From NCBI GenBank assembly GCA_013349325.1, contig DUZX01000013.1, positions 19,705-83,704 of the forward strand: a stretch of DNA of 64,000 bases, in the 5' to 3' direction. This stretch comes from Desulfuromonadales bacterium (GTDB lineage Bacteria; Desulfobacterota; Desulfuromonadia; Geobacterales; Pseudopelobacteraceae). Positions within the stretch are counted from its first letter, which is position 1. Every line of letters starts with the position of its first letter. Of this stretch, positions 34,583-43,206 are shown in pieces. The notes under the pieces were generated by a model, which saw only the letters and a list, made by a program, of their open reading frames with translations, made no database searches and was not told the DNA's origin. Made by a program: the position numbers and the translations under genes.

Positions 34583-35806
34583 ATGAGTGAAACTAATGAT
34601 AATCGCCCTCTCGTTGAGGATGAGGAAGAGATAAATTTACTGGAGTTGTTGCGCGTATTTGTCTTCAACCTGCCGCTGATTGCCAAAATTACCGGAGCGG
34701 TTGCCCTGCTATCCGTTATGTATGCTCTGACCATGCAGAATGTCTATACCGCCAAAGCAACATTGCTGCCGCCACAAAAGGATTCCGGTGGCGGCGCGGC
34801 GGCTCTCTTGGCATCCATGGGAGGTGGATTGGCCGGTATTGCTGGTGGTCTGGGTGGCGGGAGTGCTGATCTCTATCTGGGAATTCTGAAAAGCCGCACG
34901 GTCGCTGATTCCGTAATCAAACGGCTTGATCTGCACAACGAGTTAAAATCAAAAAATACTGACGATACCCGTAAAAAGCTGGAGGGATTAGTCAAGTTTC
35001 AAGCGGGTAAAGATGGCATCATTACAATCAGCGCCGATGCAAAAGATCCCCTCAAGGCAGCCCTCCTGGCCAACACCTTTGTTGATGAACTGCAGAAGAA
35101 GAGTGTCAAGCTTAACCTGACCAAGGCCGGAACGGAGCGCAGCTTCCTGGAGAAGCGTCTGACGGTGGTTAAGCAGGATCTGAAAGCAGCTGAAGAGTCG
35201 ATGAAGGCTTTTCAGGAAAAATATAAAACCATTAAAGCTGATAGCCAGGCGGCGGTCGCGATAGAAGGTATAGCCAAGCTCAGGGCAGAGTTAATAACCA
35301 AAGAGGTGCAGCTGGCGGCGCTGCGGAATTCGATGACCGATGAGAGTACGGAAGTACAAACTCTGCTGGCCGGTATTAAAAAACTACGCGCTCAGTTGGG
35401 CTCGATGAGTGGTGCAGGTGAATCGGGTGGAGTGATACCTTCTGTTGGTAATGCCCCTTCGATCGGTATTCAGTACGTTCGTCACCTCCGTGAATTCAAG
35501 ACGCAAGAGGCGCTGTTCGAACAACTGACCAAACAGTTTGAATTGGCTAAAATAAATGAGGCCCGTGATTCTTCGTCACTACAGGTTCTGGACGAAGCTG
35601 TGGCCCCACTTCGTAAAAGCAAGCCCAAGAGAGCGTTGATCGTGATCCTTGCCACGGTGACCGCCTTTTTTTGCTCCCTATTCATTGTTTTCATCAAGGA
35701 GTATTTGAGTAAGCTTTCGCCGGAAGACGGTGCCATAGCGGCCGACATGAAAACCATGTTGACCAGTATGCTGCGCCTGCGTCGGACGGTTAAGCTTCGT
35801 GAATAA
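34583..35806 (+). CDS. Wzz-like chain-length determinant protein
   Basis: 407-residue polysaccharide co-polymerase controlling chain length. Transmembrane helices lie near residues 30-52 and 350-373, with a long periplasmic coiled-coil region between (about 180-260). A glycine-rich stretch occurs near residues 65-95 (GGAAALLASMGGGLAGIAGG). There is no kinase domain, so it is the Wzz rather than Wzc type. GGGGGG precedes ATG 34583; it overlaps the VanZ-like gene by 8 bases. Confidence 0.85.
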   Translation: MSETNDNRPLVEDEEEINLLELLRVFVFNLPLIAKITGAVALLSVMYALTMQNVYTAKATLLPPQKDSGGGAAALLASMGGGLAGIAGGLGGGSADLYLGILKSRTVADSVIKRLDLHNELKSKNTDDTRKKLEGLVKFQAGKDGIITISADAKDPLKAALLANTFVDELQKKSVKLNLTKAGTERSFLEKRLTVVKQDLKAAEESMKAFQEKYKTIKADSQAAVAIEGIAKLRAELITKEVQLAALRNSMTDESTEVQTLLAGIKKLRAQLGSMSGAGESGGVIPSVGNAPSIGIQYVRHLREFKTQEALFEQLTKQFELAKINEARDSSSLQVLDEAVAPLRKSKPKRALIVILATVTAFFCSLFIVFIKEYLSKLSPEDGAIAADMKTMLTSMLRLRRTVKLRE

Positions 35807-36179
35807 GCGCCTTGCCAACAGTACGATCTGGCTTCTGCTCTGCGTGGTAGTGACAATGGCGATTCTCTGGCTATCATTGATGCCGGGCGCATCGGCGCCC
35901 AGCGGATTAGGGTGGGACAAACTCAACCATGCAGCGGCGATTGCGGCCGTAACCTTTCTGGCCTACTTTGCCCGGTACCCTGCACCCCGAGCAGGTTTGG
36001 ATGCTTTTTTGTATGGCGTATCTCTTGGCGCTTTGATTGAAATACTCCAGGGAACATTAACGACCACACGCAGCGCAGAATGGGGTGATCTGCTGGCCGA
36101 TCTGATCGGTGCCGGTTCTGTTCTGGGAGTCATCTTCATATTCAGTCTGTATAGGAAACAAACATGCAAAATTTTATAG
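35799..36179 (+). CDS. VanZ-like membrane protein
   Basis: 126-residue protein with about four membrane helices and VanZ-type residues: LMPGASAP after helix 1, DKLNHAAAIAAVTFL, and IEILQG near the third helix. Function of such proteins in exopolysaccharide clusters is not known. It overlaps both neighbours (8 bases upstream, 16 downstream), so it is an integral part of the operon. Confidence 0.8.
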   Translation: MNKRLANSTIWLLLCVVVTMAILWLSLMPGASAPSGLGWDKLNHAAAIAAVTFLAYFARYPAPRAGLDAFLYGVSLGALIEILQGTLTTTRSAEWGDLLADLIGAGSVLGVIFIFSLYRKQTCKIL

Positions 36180-36985
36180 CGGTACTGTTGGTAACCTGTG
36201 TGCTGGTAACCTCCTCGACCGGTGTGGCAACCGCCGCTGAGTCGGCGCCTTTATCGGTGTCTCATGAGTTCAGACAGGTCGGGGCGCATCTTGCGGCGGA
36301 GACGGCGGATTTTGCGAAAACACCATTTCAGATCGAAAATGGCAACCTGCTCGTAACGCTGGGTGTGGTGAGTGCCGTTGGTCTGAGTTATGTTTTTGAT
36401 ACTGATATCAGGGACAAGGTACAACGCAATCGCTCCCATAGCGTGGACAAGGCAGCCGATATTGCTGCTGGAGTGGGGAACCCCTACCTGCATCTGGGCT
36501 TGGCGGCACTGGTTTACGGTGGCGGAATCGCAGCCGATTCAGCACGTTGGAAGAGTACCGGTGAGATGCTGGGGGAGGCGTTGATTCTGGCAGACGGCGC
36601 CACACTGATCCTCAAAGAGGCGACCGGGCGCGGTCGGCCGACGGTTACCGATCACAAGGGGGATTTTCATCCCTTCGGTTTTAAAAACAATTACGACAGC
36701 TTCCCCTCCATGCATACCGCCAGCTCTTTTGCGGTTGCCTCGATTATGGCTCGCACCTCCGGAAGTCTGCCGGCGTCCGTGCTCTCCTACAGCGCCGCAG
36801 TCCTGGTCGGCTTATCCCGCCTGAACCAGGATAAACACTGGGCCAGTGATGTCGTTCTGGCAGCAGCGCTCGGAGAACTGGCAGGGCGGGTCGTCACCTG
36901 GCAGCATGCCCGCCACAGTTCAGTGGCTCTCGTACCTACTGCACTTGAAGGTGGCGGGGGAGTGGCTCTGGCAGGGCACTTTTAA
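36164..36985 (+). CDS. PAP2-type phosphatase, exported
   Basis: 273-residue phosphatidic-acid-phosphatase-type enzyme with a signal sequence (residues 1-25). The three active-site motifs are present: KEATGRGRP, PSMHTAS and the SRLNQDKHWASDV segment. In this operon it may recycle undecaprenyl pyrophosphate, the lipid carrier of polysaccharide units; that role is inferred. Last gene of the export operon. Confidence 0.85.
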   Translation: MQNFIAVLLVTCVLVTSSTGVATAAESAPLSVSHEFRQVGAHLAAETADFAKTPFQIENGNLLVTLGVVSAVGLSYVFDTDIRDKVQRNRSHSVDKAADIAAGVGNPYLHLGLAALVYGGGIAADSARWKSTGEMLGEALILADGATLILKEATGRGRPTVTDHKGDFHPFGFKNNYDSFPSMHTASSFAVASIMARTSGSLPASVLSYSAAVLVGLSRLNQDKHWASDVVLAAALGELAGRVVTWQHARHSSVALVPTALEGGGGVALAGHF

Positions 36986-37080
36986 GAAACCTGCCGCCTA
37001 TCCCGTCCCGATTTCCATCCTTGCCATACCCGTTACAAAAAGGCATAATGCCCCACATTTTATGATGGGAGTTTCGTTCA

Positions 37081-38562
37081 ATGCCATTGCGAGTCTACAA
37101 TACCCTTACCGGTGAAAAAGAGATATTTGTTCCACTAACTCCCGGAAAAGCAGGCATGTACGTCTGCGGAGTGACGGTCTACGACTATTGCCATATCGGA
37201 CATGCCCGTGCGGGCGTTGTCTTCGATATCATCTACCGCTATCTGAAATACGTCGGCTACGATGTCACCTACGTTCGTAACTACACTGATATCGATGATA
37301 AAATCATCAAACGGGCCAATCAGGAAGGGACTGATTACCGTACGATTGCGGACCGCTACATCCAGGCTTTCGATGAAGACATGGCGCGCCTGGGTCTGGC
37401 CAAGCCGACCGTAGAGCCGAAAGCTACCGATCATATTGATGGTATTATTGCCATAATCGAAACTTTAGTCGAAAAAGGGCACGCTTACACCTCAGAGGGT
37501 GATGTTTATTACGCCGTTGATACCTTTCCCGGGTACCTGAAGCTTTCCGGCCGGGCCATGGAAGAGATGCAGGCCGGCGCTCGTGTCGAAGTTGGCGACA
37601 GGAAACGTAATCCGATGGACTTTGCCCTCTGGAAAGGTTCCAAGCCGGGTGAACCGTACTGGTCGTCTCCCTGGGGAGAGGGGCGCCCCGGCTGGCATAT
37701 CGAGTGCTCTGCCATGAGTATGAAGTTCCTGGGAAAGACGTTTGATTTTCATGGCGGCGGCAAGGATCTGGTCTTCCCGCACCACGAGAACGAAATTGCC
37801 CAGTCGGAAGCTGCTAACGGTTGCCAGTTTGTCCGTTATTGGCTGCACAACGGCTTTGTGAATATCAACGCCGAAAAAATGAGTAAATCGCTGGGTAACT
37901 TTTTTACCATTCGCGATGTACTTCAAAAATACGATCCGGAGACATTGCGCTTCTTCATCCTTTCTGCGCATTACCGCTCGCCGATCGATTTTTCCGACCA
38001 GAATCTGGATGAATCCCAGGCCGCTCTGGAGCGGATCTATTCCTGTCTGGCAGCCATTGACGAGCTGTTGCAAAGTAACGCTGTGTCATCTGAAATGGCG
38101 GTTGTTGAGCATCTCTCACCGGTTGGCCAGGAACTGCAGGAAAAACTTACTCAGTTGATACCCCGCTTTGTTGATGCCATGGATGATGACTTCAACAGCG
38201 CCCAGGCGCTGGGCGTCGTCTTTGAAACGGTACGCTCCACGAACCGGTTTTTGGCGGAAACGACGGAGATGACACCCATCGCCCTGTCGCTGATTGCGCG
38301 TGTGCGCCACCTCTGTAATGAGATCGGTTCCGTATTGGGGCTGTTTAACTCAAAGCCGTCGGTCTGGCTTGATGGCATCAAACGGGCCAAGGCCGACCAG
38401 CTTGACATGACACCCGAGCAGATTGAGCGATTGATCGTCGAACGGGCTGAAGCTCGTGCATCCCGGAATTTTAAACGGAGTGATGAGATTCGTGACCTGC
38501 TGTTGACTCATGGAATTCAACTGCTTGATTCCGTGCAGGGTACCACCTGGAATGTGAAGTAG
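37081..38562 (+). CDS. cysS: Cysteinyl-tRNA synthetase
   Basis: Class I synthetase that charges tRNA-Cys. The 493-residue protein has the zinc-ligand cysteine in CGVTVYDYC, the HIGH motif in [13 protein letters not shown] in [11 protein letters not shown] and the DALR-type C-terminal helical domain. Normal family length. GGGAG precedes ATG 37081. Confidence 0.97.
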   Translation: MPLRVYNTLTGEKEIFVPLTPGKAGMYVCGVTVYDYCHIGHARAGVVFDIIYRYLKYVGYDVTYVRNYTDIDDKIIKRANQEGTDYRTIADRYIQAFDEDMARLGLAKPTVEPKATDHIDGIIAIIETLVEKGHAYTSEGDVYYAVDTFPGYLKLSGRAMEEMQAGARVEVGDRKRNPMDFALWKGSKPGEPYWSSPWGEGRPGWHIECSAMSMKFLGKTFDFHGGGKDLVFPHHENEIAQSEAANGCQFVRYWLHNGFVNINAEKMSKSLGNFFTIRDVLQKYDPETLRFFILSAHYRSPIDFSDQNLDESQAALERIYSCLAAIDELLQSNAVSSEMAVVEHLSPVGQELQEKLTQLIPRFVDAMDDDFNSAQALGVVFETVRSTNRFLAETTEMTPIALSLIARVRHLCNEIGSVLGLFNSKPSVWLDGIKRAKADQLDMTPEQIERLIVERAEARASRNFKRSDEIRDLLLTHGIQLLDSVQGTTWNVK

Positions 38563-38596
38563 CTCTACTACCGACACTAATCTGACGAGGTTCAGC

Positions 38597-40222
38597 GTGG
38601 AATGGGAATGTTGCTGGAACAGGGATGCTATTTCAGTTGGAGAGTGTCCGAATATCCAGGCGGGCGAAGATGATCTGCTCACTTCCAAACGCCGCCGAAT
38701 ACTTGAAAAATGTTCTGACTGCAGTAACTTCAAGCACGACCTGATCCGAATCGAGAACGAATCAGATCCTGTTGCCACGCTTGTCTCCCTCTTTCATGGT
38801 GAGTCTCAACGTCAAAAAATACAGATCCAGTCATTAGCCAGCTTTCTTGATAACAAAACCCTTCAAATCCGCTTTTTACATGAACTCGGCTATGTTCTGC
38901 AGAACTCTGTTGACCTGGAAGAGGTCCTTTCGGTTGCCTTGACCGCCATCACGGCCGGCAAAGGTTTCGGCATGAACCGCGCTTTTCTGTTGCTGAAAGA
39001 CCGCGAAGCCGGGCAATTGAAGGGGCATATGGCCATCGGCCCGCGAAATTTCGAAGAGGCCGTTCATACCTGGGACGAAATTATCCAGAATGACATGGAT
39101 CTTAAAACGCTGGCCCAGAACTTCCGTCAGAATAAACTCTCCGCCGAACGGGCCAAATTTCACGATATCCTCGAACAGTTGACTTTTTCAACAGCCAATA
39201 AAGATCATGTCATTATCAAGGCGCTGGACAGCAAGCGCCCGGTCCTGATCGAGGATGCCTTCCACCATCCGGATGTGCCTTCCGAGTTTGCCCGCCTGTT
39301 GGGGGTGGATACCTTTCTGCTGATGCCGCTGGTCTCCCGCAGTCGCCGTGTCGGCATGATCATTGCCGATAATTGTATTACCCACCGCCATATTACCGAG
39401 GAAGATATGCATTCCCTGGAAAGCTTCAGCTTTCCGGTGGCGTTTGCTATTGAACGGGCCTCACTGTACGACAAACTGCAGGTTGAGTTGGACCGCGTTA
39501 CTGAGGCGGGTAAAAAGTTGAAGGAACAGCAGGAGCTGATCGTCAGAATGGAGAAGATGGCCCTGGTCGGACGGATCACTTCCAGCATTGCACATTCCGT
39601 CAGAAACCCGCTGATGATCATTGGCGGCTTTGCCCGCTCATTGCTTAAAAACTGTAATACTGCCGACCCACAGCGAGAATTCATGGAGTCAATCGTCGCC
39701 GAAACCCGCCATCTTGAGAGTGTGCTGGATGAAATCCTCAATTATGCCGATTCGCTGTATCCAACGCGTGATTTCTGGGATGTCGGCCAACTGATCGATA
39801 CGGCGCTGCGTGACGCTTCCGACCAGTTGACATCGCTTGGTTATGCCACCGTATGTACATCAGATGACAATCTACCGCCGGTATATATTGATTTAAAACA
39901 GATTTCGTACTGCCTGAGGACCATGCTGCAGAGCGATATCGATGGTATCGGTGAGGATAAAACTATCGTTATCACCGCGTACCGTAGCGGAGATAGTGTT
40001 GTACTCCGCGTGGAAGACCGTAGCCGCAGGATATCGCAAGAAGATCTGGATCGTCTGCTGATACCCTTTTCAGAAACACGCGACCTGGGGGCCGGATTGG
40101 GTCTGGCGCTCTGCAAGGCTATGCTTGAGAAACAGGGGGTTCCGTTTGAGGCGTTGGCGGACCCGCTCAAAGGAACCGTTTATACAATCGTACTACCCAC
40201 CCATAAGGAGGAACAGCCATGA
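38597..40222 (+). CDS. GAF-domain sensor histidine kinase with N-terminal CW motif
   Basis: 541-residue cytosolic kinase (no membrane segments). The start EWECCWNRD...CP resembles the 'two-CW' domain of Geobacter-type sensors, a possible metal or redox site. A GAF domain spans about residues 95-300. The HisKA-like helix has phosphoacceptor His 333 (IAHSVRNPLMIIGGF), followed by an HATPase (DLGAGLGLALCKAML near the end). GTG 38597 with GACGAGG upstream is the chosen start. It overlaps the receiver gene by 4 bases; the two are an obvious pair. Confidence 0.88.
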   Translation: MEWECCWNRDAISVGECPNIQAGEDDLLTSKRRRILEKCSDCSNFKHDLIRIENESDPVATLVSLFHGESQRQKIQIQSLASFLDNKTLQIRFLHELGYVLQNSVDLEEVLSVALTAITAGKGFGMNRAFLLLKDREAGQLKGHMAIGPRNFEEAVHTWDEIIQNDMDLKTLAQNFRQNKLSAERAKFHDILEQLTFSTANKDHVIIKALDSKRPVLIEDAFHHPDVPSEFARLLGVDTFLLMPLVSRSRRVGMIIADNCITHRHITEEDMHSLESFSFPVAFAIERASLYDKLQVELDRVTEAGKKLKEQQELIVRMEKMALVGRITSSIAHSVRNPLMIIGGFARSLLKNCNTADPQREFMESIVAETRHLESVLDEILNYADSLYPTRDFWDVGQLIDTALRDASDQLTSLGYATVCTSDDNLPPVYIDLKQISYCLRTMLQSDIDGIGEDKTIVITAYRSGDSVVLRVEDRSRRISQEDLDRLLIPFSETRDLGAGLGLALCKAMLEKQGVPFEALADPLKGTVYTIVLPTHKEEQP

Positions 40223-40593
40223 GTAGATTATTGGTTGTAGATGACGAAGCCAACATCCGACTGCTGTATTCAGAAGAGCTGATTGACGAGGGGTATGAGG
40301 TGGTGACAGCCGGGACGATCACTGAAGCGACTGAAAAGCTGCAGGCCGGTGTTTTCGATCTGGCAATATTGGATATCAAACTCAAAAACGAAAGCGGCAT
40401 CGAATTTCTGCAGCAGCTGGTCAAAGAGCGCCATGACATGCCGGTCATCCTCTGTTCAGCCTTTTCCTGCTACAAGGATGATTTTTCTGCCTGGCTGGCG
40501 GATGGCTATGTCGTAAAGTCCGGTGATCTGACCGAATTGAAACAGGAAATCGCGCGGGTACTGGCCAAGAAGGCAGCGAAGGCAAGCAAGTAA
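40219..40593 (+). CDS. Single-domain response regulator
   Basis: 124-residue receiver with VVDDE (Asp 8, Asp 9), phosphoacceptor Asp 52 (LDIKLKN) and lysine in VVKSGDL. It has no output domain and is coupled to the kinase before it (ATGA overlap). Output may be by protein contact. Confidence 0.92.
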   Translation: MSRLLVVDDEANIRLLYSEELIDEGYEVVTAGTITEATEKLQAGVFDLAILDIKLKNESGIEFLQQLVKERHDMPVILCSAFSCYKDDFSAWLADGYVVKSGDLTELKQEIARVLAKKAAKASK

Positions 40594-40596
40594 GTA

Positions 40597-40678
40597 AGAA
40601 TTCTGAAGTCAGGAGACAGAAGTCAGGTGAAACAGTCAATCCTGTCTTCTGACTTCCGACTTCTGAATCCTGAATTCT
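40597..40678. repeat. 82-base inverted repeat built of GAAGTCAG-type units
   Basis: It opens AGAATTCTGAAGTCAGGAGA and closes with the inverted CTTCTGAATCCTGAATTCT. The arms (about 31 and 39 bases) consist of degenerate repeats of the unit (C/A)AGAAGTCAG. It lies in the gap between the receiver gene and the sugar nucleotidyltransferase, and an open frame runs through it, which is why a longer start for the next gene is misleading. Confidence 0.7.
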
Positions 40679-40698
40679 CACAACAAAGGAGTATTTCC

Positions 40699-43203
40699 AT
40701 GAAAGCTGTCATCATGGCGGGTGGTTTTGGTACCCGCATTCAGCCACTGACCGGCAGCATGCCGAAGCCGATGATCCCGCTTTTCAACCGTCCGATCATG
40801 CTGCATATCGTCGAGCTACTGAAAAAATACGACATTACCGAGCTGGTCATGCTGCTTTATCATCAGCCCTTTTATATCAAGAATTTTTTTCGCGACGGCT
40901 CCGATTTCGGCGTCAAGATTACCTACGTTACGCCGCTGACCGATATGGGAACTGCCGGGGCGGTTAAAGCTGCCGAAAAATATCTGGATGGGCGTTTTCT
41001 GGTTATCAGTGGCGACCTGCTGACGGATTTTAACCTCAGAAAAATCCTCGATTTTCACGCCGACAGCAAGGCTAAAGCCACCATTACCCTGACATCGGTC
41101 AAGGATCCGCTGCAATTCGGCGTCGTCATCACCGACAAGGCCAAGCGCATTACCCAATTTCTGGAAAAGCCGGGCTGGGGCGAGGTCATCTCCGATACGA
41201 TCAACACCGGTATCTATGTGCTCGAACCGGAAATCCTCAAGTATATTCCGGCCGGGGAAAACTTCGACTTCTCGCAGGATCTCTTTCCGTTGATGCTCAA
41301 GAAGAAGGATGCCCTGTTCGGCTATACGGCCAAGGGATACTGGCGCGATATCGGCAATACCGATTCCTACCGCGAAGCCTATCACGATATCTTCAAGGCG
41401 CGTATCAATCTGCGTATTGACGAGCCGAAGCAGGATTTTGTCGGTAAGGACCTGCGCATCGGAGCCGATGTCAAATTAGGACAGCCCTCTGGCCTGGAAG
41501 GGACAGTTGTCATCGGCGACAACAGCCAACTGTTGGGAGATGTGCGCATCAAGGATTCGGTCATCGGGCGCAACTGCACGATCGAAGCCGGTGTCAAACT
41601 CAACCGTTGTATCATCTGGGATAACTCCTACGTTAAAAAAGGGGCCAAGATCACTGATAGTGTCATCTGCTCCAACGTGCGGGTCGGACCGGGGGTGGTT
41701 ATCGAAGAGGGTGTCATCGTGGCAGACGAAACTTCCATCGGCGATGAAGCGACCATTAAGGCGGATGTAAAGATCTGGCCCAAAAAGACGATTGAGGCCG
41801 GTGCCACCGTTACGACTAACATGATCTGGGGCGAAAAATGGAAAAAGGCGCTCTTTGAAGGTGCTATCATCAAGGGGCTTTCCAATGTCGAATTGACCCC
41901 CGAATTCTGTGCTAAACTGGGGTGCGCCTATGGTACCTCGCTCCCCAAAGGGAGTTTCGTACTGGCCGGACGTGATTCCAACCCTTCATCCCGAATGCTC
42001 AAGCGCTGCTTCGTGGGCGGATTACTCTCGGCCGGCGTCAACGTGCGAGACATGAAGATGACCTCGCTGCCGCTTCTGCGCTACAAGCTAAAAACCTTTG
42101 GTGAAGTCGGCGGTGTCCATTTTCGCCAGGCGCAGGATGATCCGGCCCTGCTGGAGATTGTCTTCATGGATGGCGACGGTCTCGATATTTCCAGTAACAT
42201 GGGGAAGAATATCGAGCGGACCTTCTTCAAAGAAAATTTCCGCCGTGCCCATCACACTGAACCGGGCGTGATTACCGATATCAACAATGTCGGTGATTTC
42301 TACCGGGAAGGCTTTCTGCGGACTTTGGACCGCGAGGCGCTCAAAAAAGCCGCCAGTACGGTGGTTGTTGATTTCAATTTTTCACCGGCCAGCCAGATCC
42401 TGCCTCAGTTGCTGAATGTGCTCGGGTTCTCGGTAATTGCACTGAACGCCTACGTTGATGAAGGATATGGTGTGCAGGTCAAAGAGAAAAACGAGGCGCT
42501 GAAGCAGCTGGCGACAATCGTCTCGTCACTGGGCGCCCAGTCCGGTTTCTGGCTTGACCCGACCGGGGAGGGGATTGCACTGGTTGACGAGTCTGGCCGG
42601 ATTTATAGCGGTGTTGAGCTGCTTTCGGTTGTTGTGGCTTTGCTGTTGAAAGCCGGGCAGAAGGGTACCATCGCCATACCGGTACAGGCGCCGGCTACCA
42701 TCGAACAGATGGCGGCCCTGAAACGCTGCGATGTGATCCGTACCAAGAGCTCAGACCGGGCCATGCTGGAAGCGGCCACCTCATCAGAAGTTATCCTGAC
42801 CGGCTCGATTGACGGTCGCTTTGCCTTCCCCCGTTTTCAAAGTTCGTTTGATGGATTGTTCACCATCGCCAAACTGATGGAGCTGGCGGCCATTAGCAAT
42901 ACCCTGCTTTCACAGGTGCTTCCGGCCGTACCGGCCAGCTCGTTCCTACAGACCAACCTTCCCTGTCCCTGGGAGATGAAGGGGGGCATCATGCGCAAGA
43001 TGAGCGAAGACAGTCTTGAGCACGATGCCAGCTTTATTGACGGTATCAAGGTTACCTTTGGAGACGACTGGGTCCTGATTCTGCCGGACCAGTACCTGCC
43101 GGTGGTGCATATCGTGGCCGAGGCCAAAGACCCAAAAACGGCCCAGAAGCTGCTGAGCGAATATCAGAAAAAAGTTGTGGCCTGGAAAAAGGAGATGGTG
43201 TAA
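40699..43203 (+). CDS. Sugar-1-phosphate nucleotidyltransferase / phosphohexomutase-like fusion
   Basis: 834-residue protein with an N-terminal nucleotidyltransferase (MKAVIMAGGFGTRIQP, residues 1 to about 235), a left-handed beta-helix of hexapeptide repeats (about 250-385), and a C-terminal phosphohexomutase-like region (from GRDSNPSSRML, about residue 415). The mutase region lacks the phosphoserine TASHNP loop; GGVHFRQAQDD stands there, as in long ManC-like proteins of other phyla. So only the transferase is expected to be active. ATG 40699 has an AAAGGAG site; an upstream in-frame ATG lies in the repeat. GH57 follows 3 bases later. Confidence 0.85.
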   Translation: MKAVIMAGGFGTRIQPLTGSMPKPMIPLFNRPIMLHIVELLKKYDITELVMLLYHQPFYIKNFFRDGSDFGVKITYVTPLTDMGTAGAVKAAEKYLDGRFLVISGDLLTDFNLRKILDFHADSKAKATITLTSVKDPLQFGVVITDKAKRITQFLEKPGWGEVISDTINTGIYVLEPEILKYIPAGENFDFSQDLFPLMLKKKDALFGYTAKGYWRDIGNTDSYREAYHDIFKARINLRIDEPKQDFVGKDLRIGADVKLGQPSGLEGTVVIGDNSQLLGDVRIKDSVIGRNCTIEAGVKLNRCIIWDNSYVKKGAKITDSVICSNVRVGPGVVIEEGVIVADETSIGDEATIKADVKIWPKKTIEAGATVTTNMIWGEKWKKALFEGAIIKGLSNVELTPEFCAKLGCAYGTSLPKGSFVLAGRDSNPSSRMLKRCFVGGLLSAGVNVRDMKMTSLPLLRYKLKTFGEVGGVHFRQAQDDPALLEIVFMDGDGLDISSNMGKNIERTFFKENFRRAHHTEPGVITDINNVGDFYREGFLRTLDREALKKAASTVVVDFNFSPASQILPQLLNVLGFSVIALNAYVDEGYGVQVKEKNEALKQLATIVSSLGAQSGFWLDPTGEGIALVDESGRIYSGVELLSVVVALLLKAGQKGTIAIPVQAPATIEQMAALKRCDVIRTKSSDRAMLEAATSSEVILTGSIDGRFAFPRFQSSFDGLFTIAKLMELAAISNTLLSQVLPAVPASSFLQTNLPCPWEMKGGIMRKMSEDSLEHDASFIDGIKVTFGDDWVLILPDQYLPVVHIVAEAKDPKTAQKLLSEYQKKVVAWKKEMV

Positions 43204-43206
43204 CGC

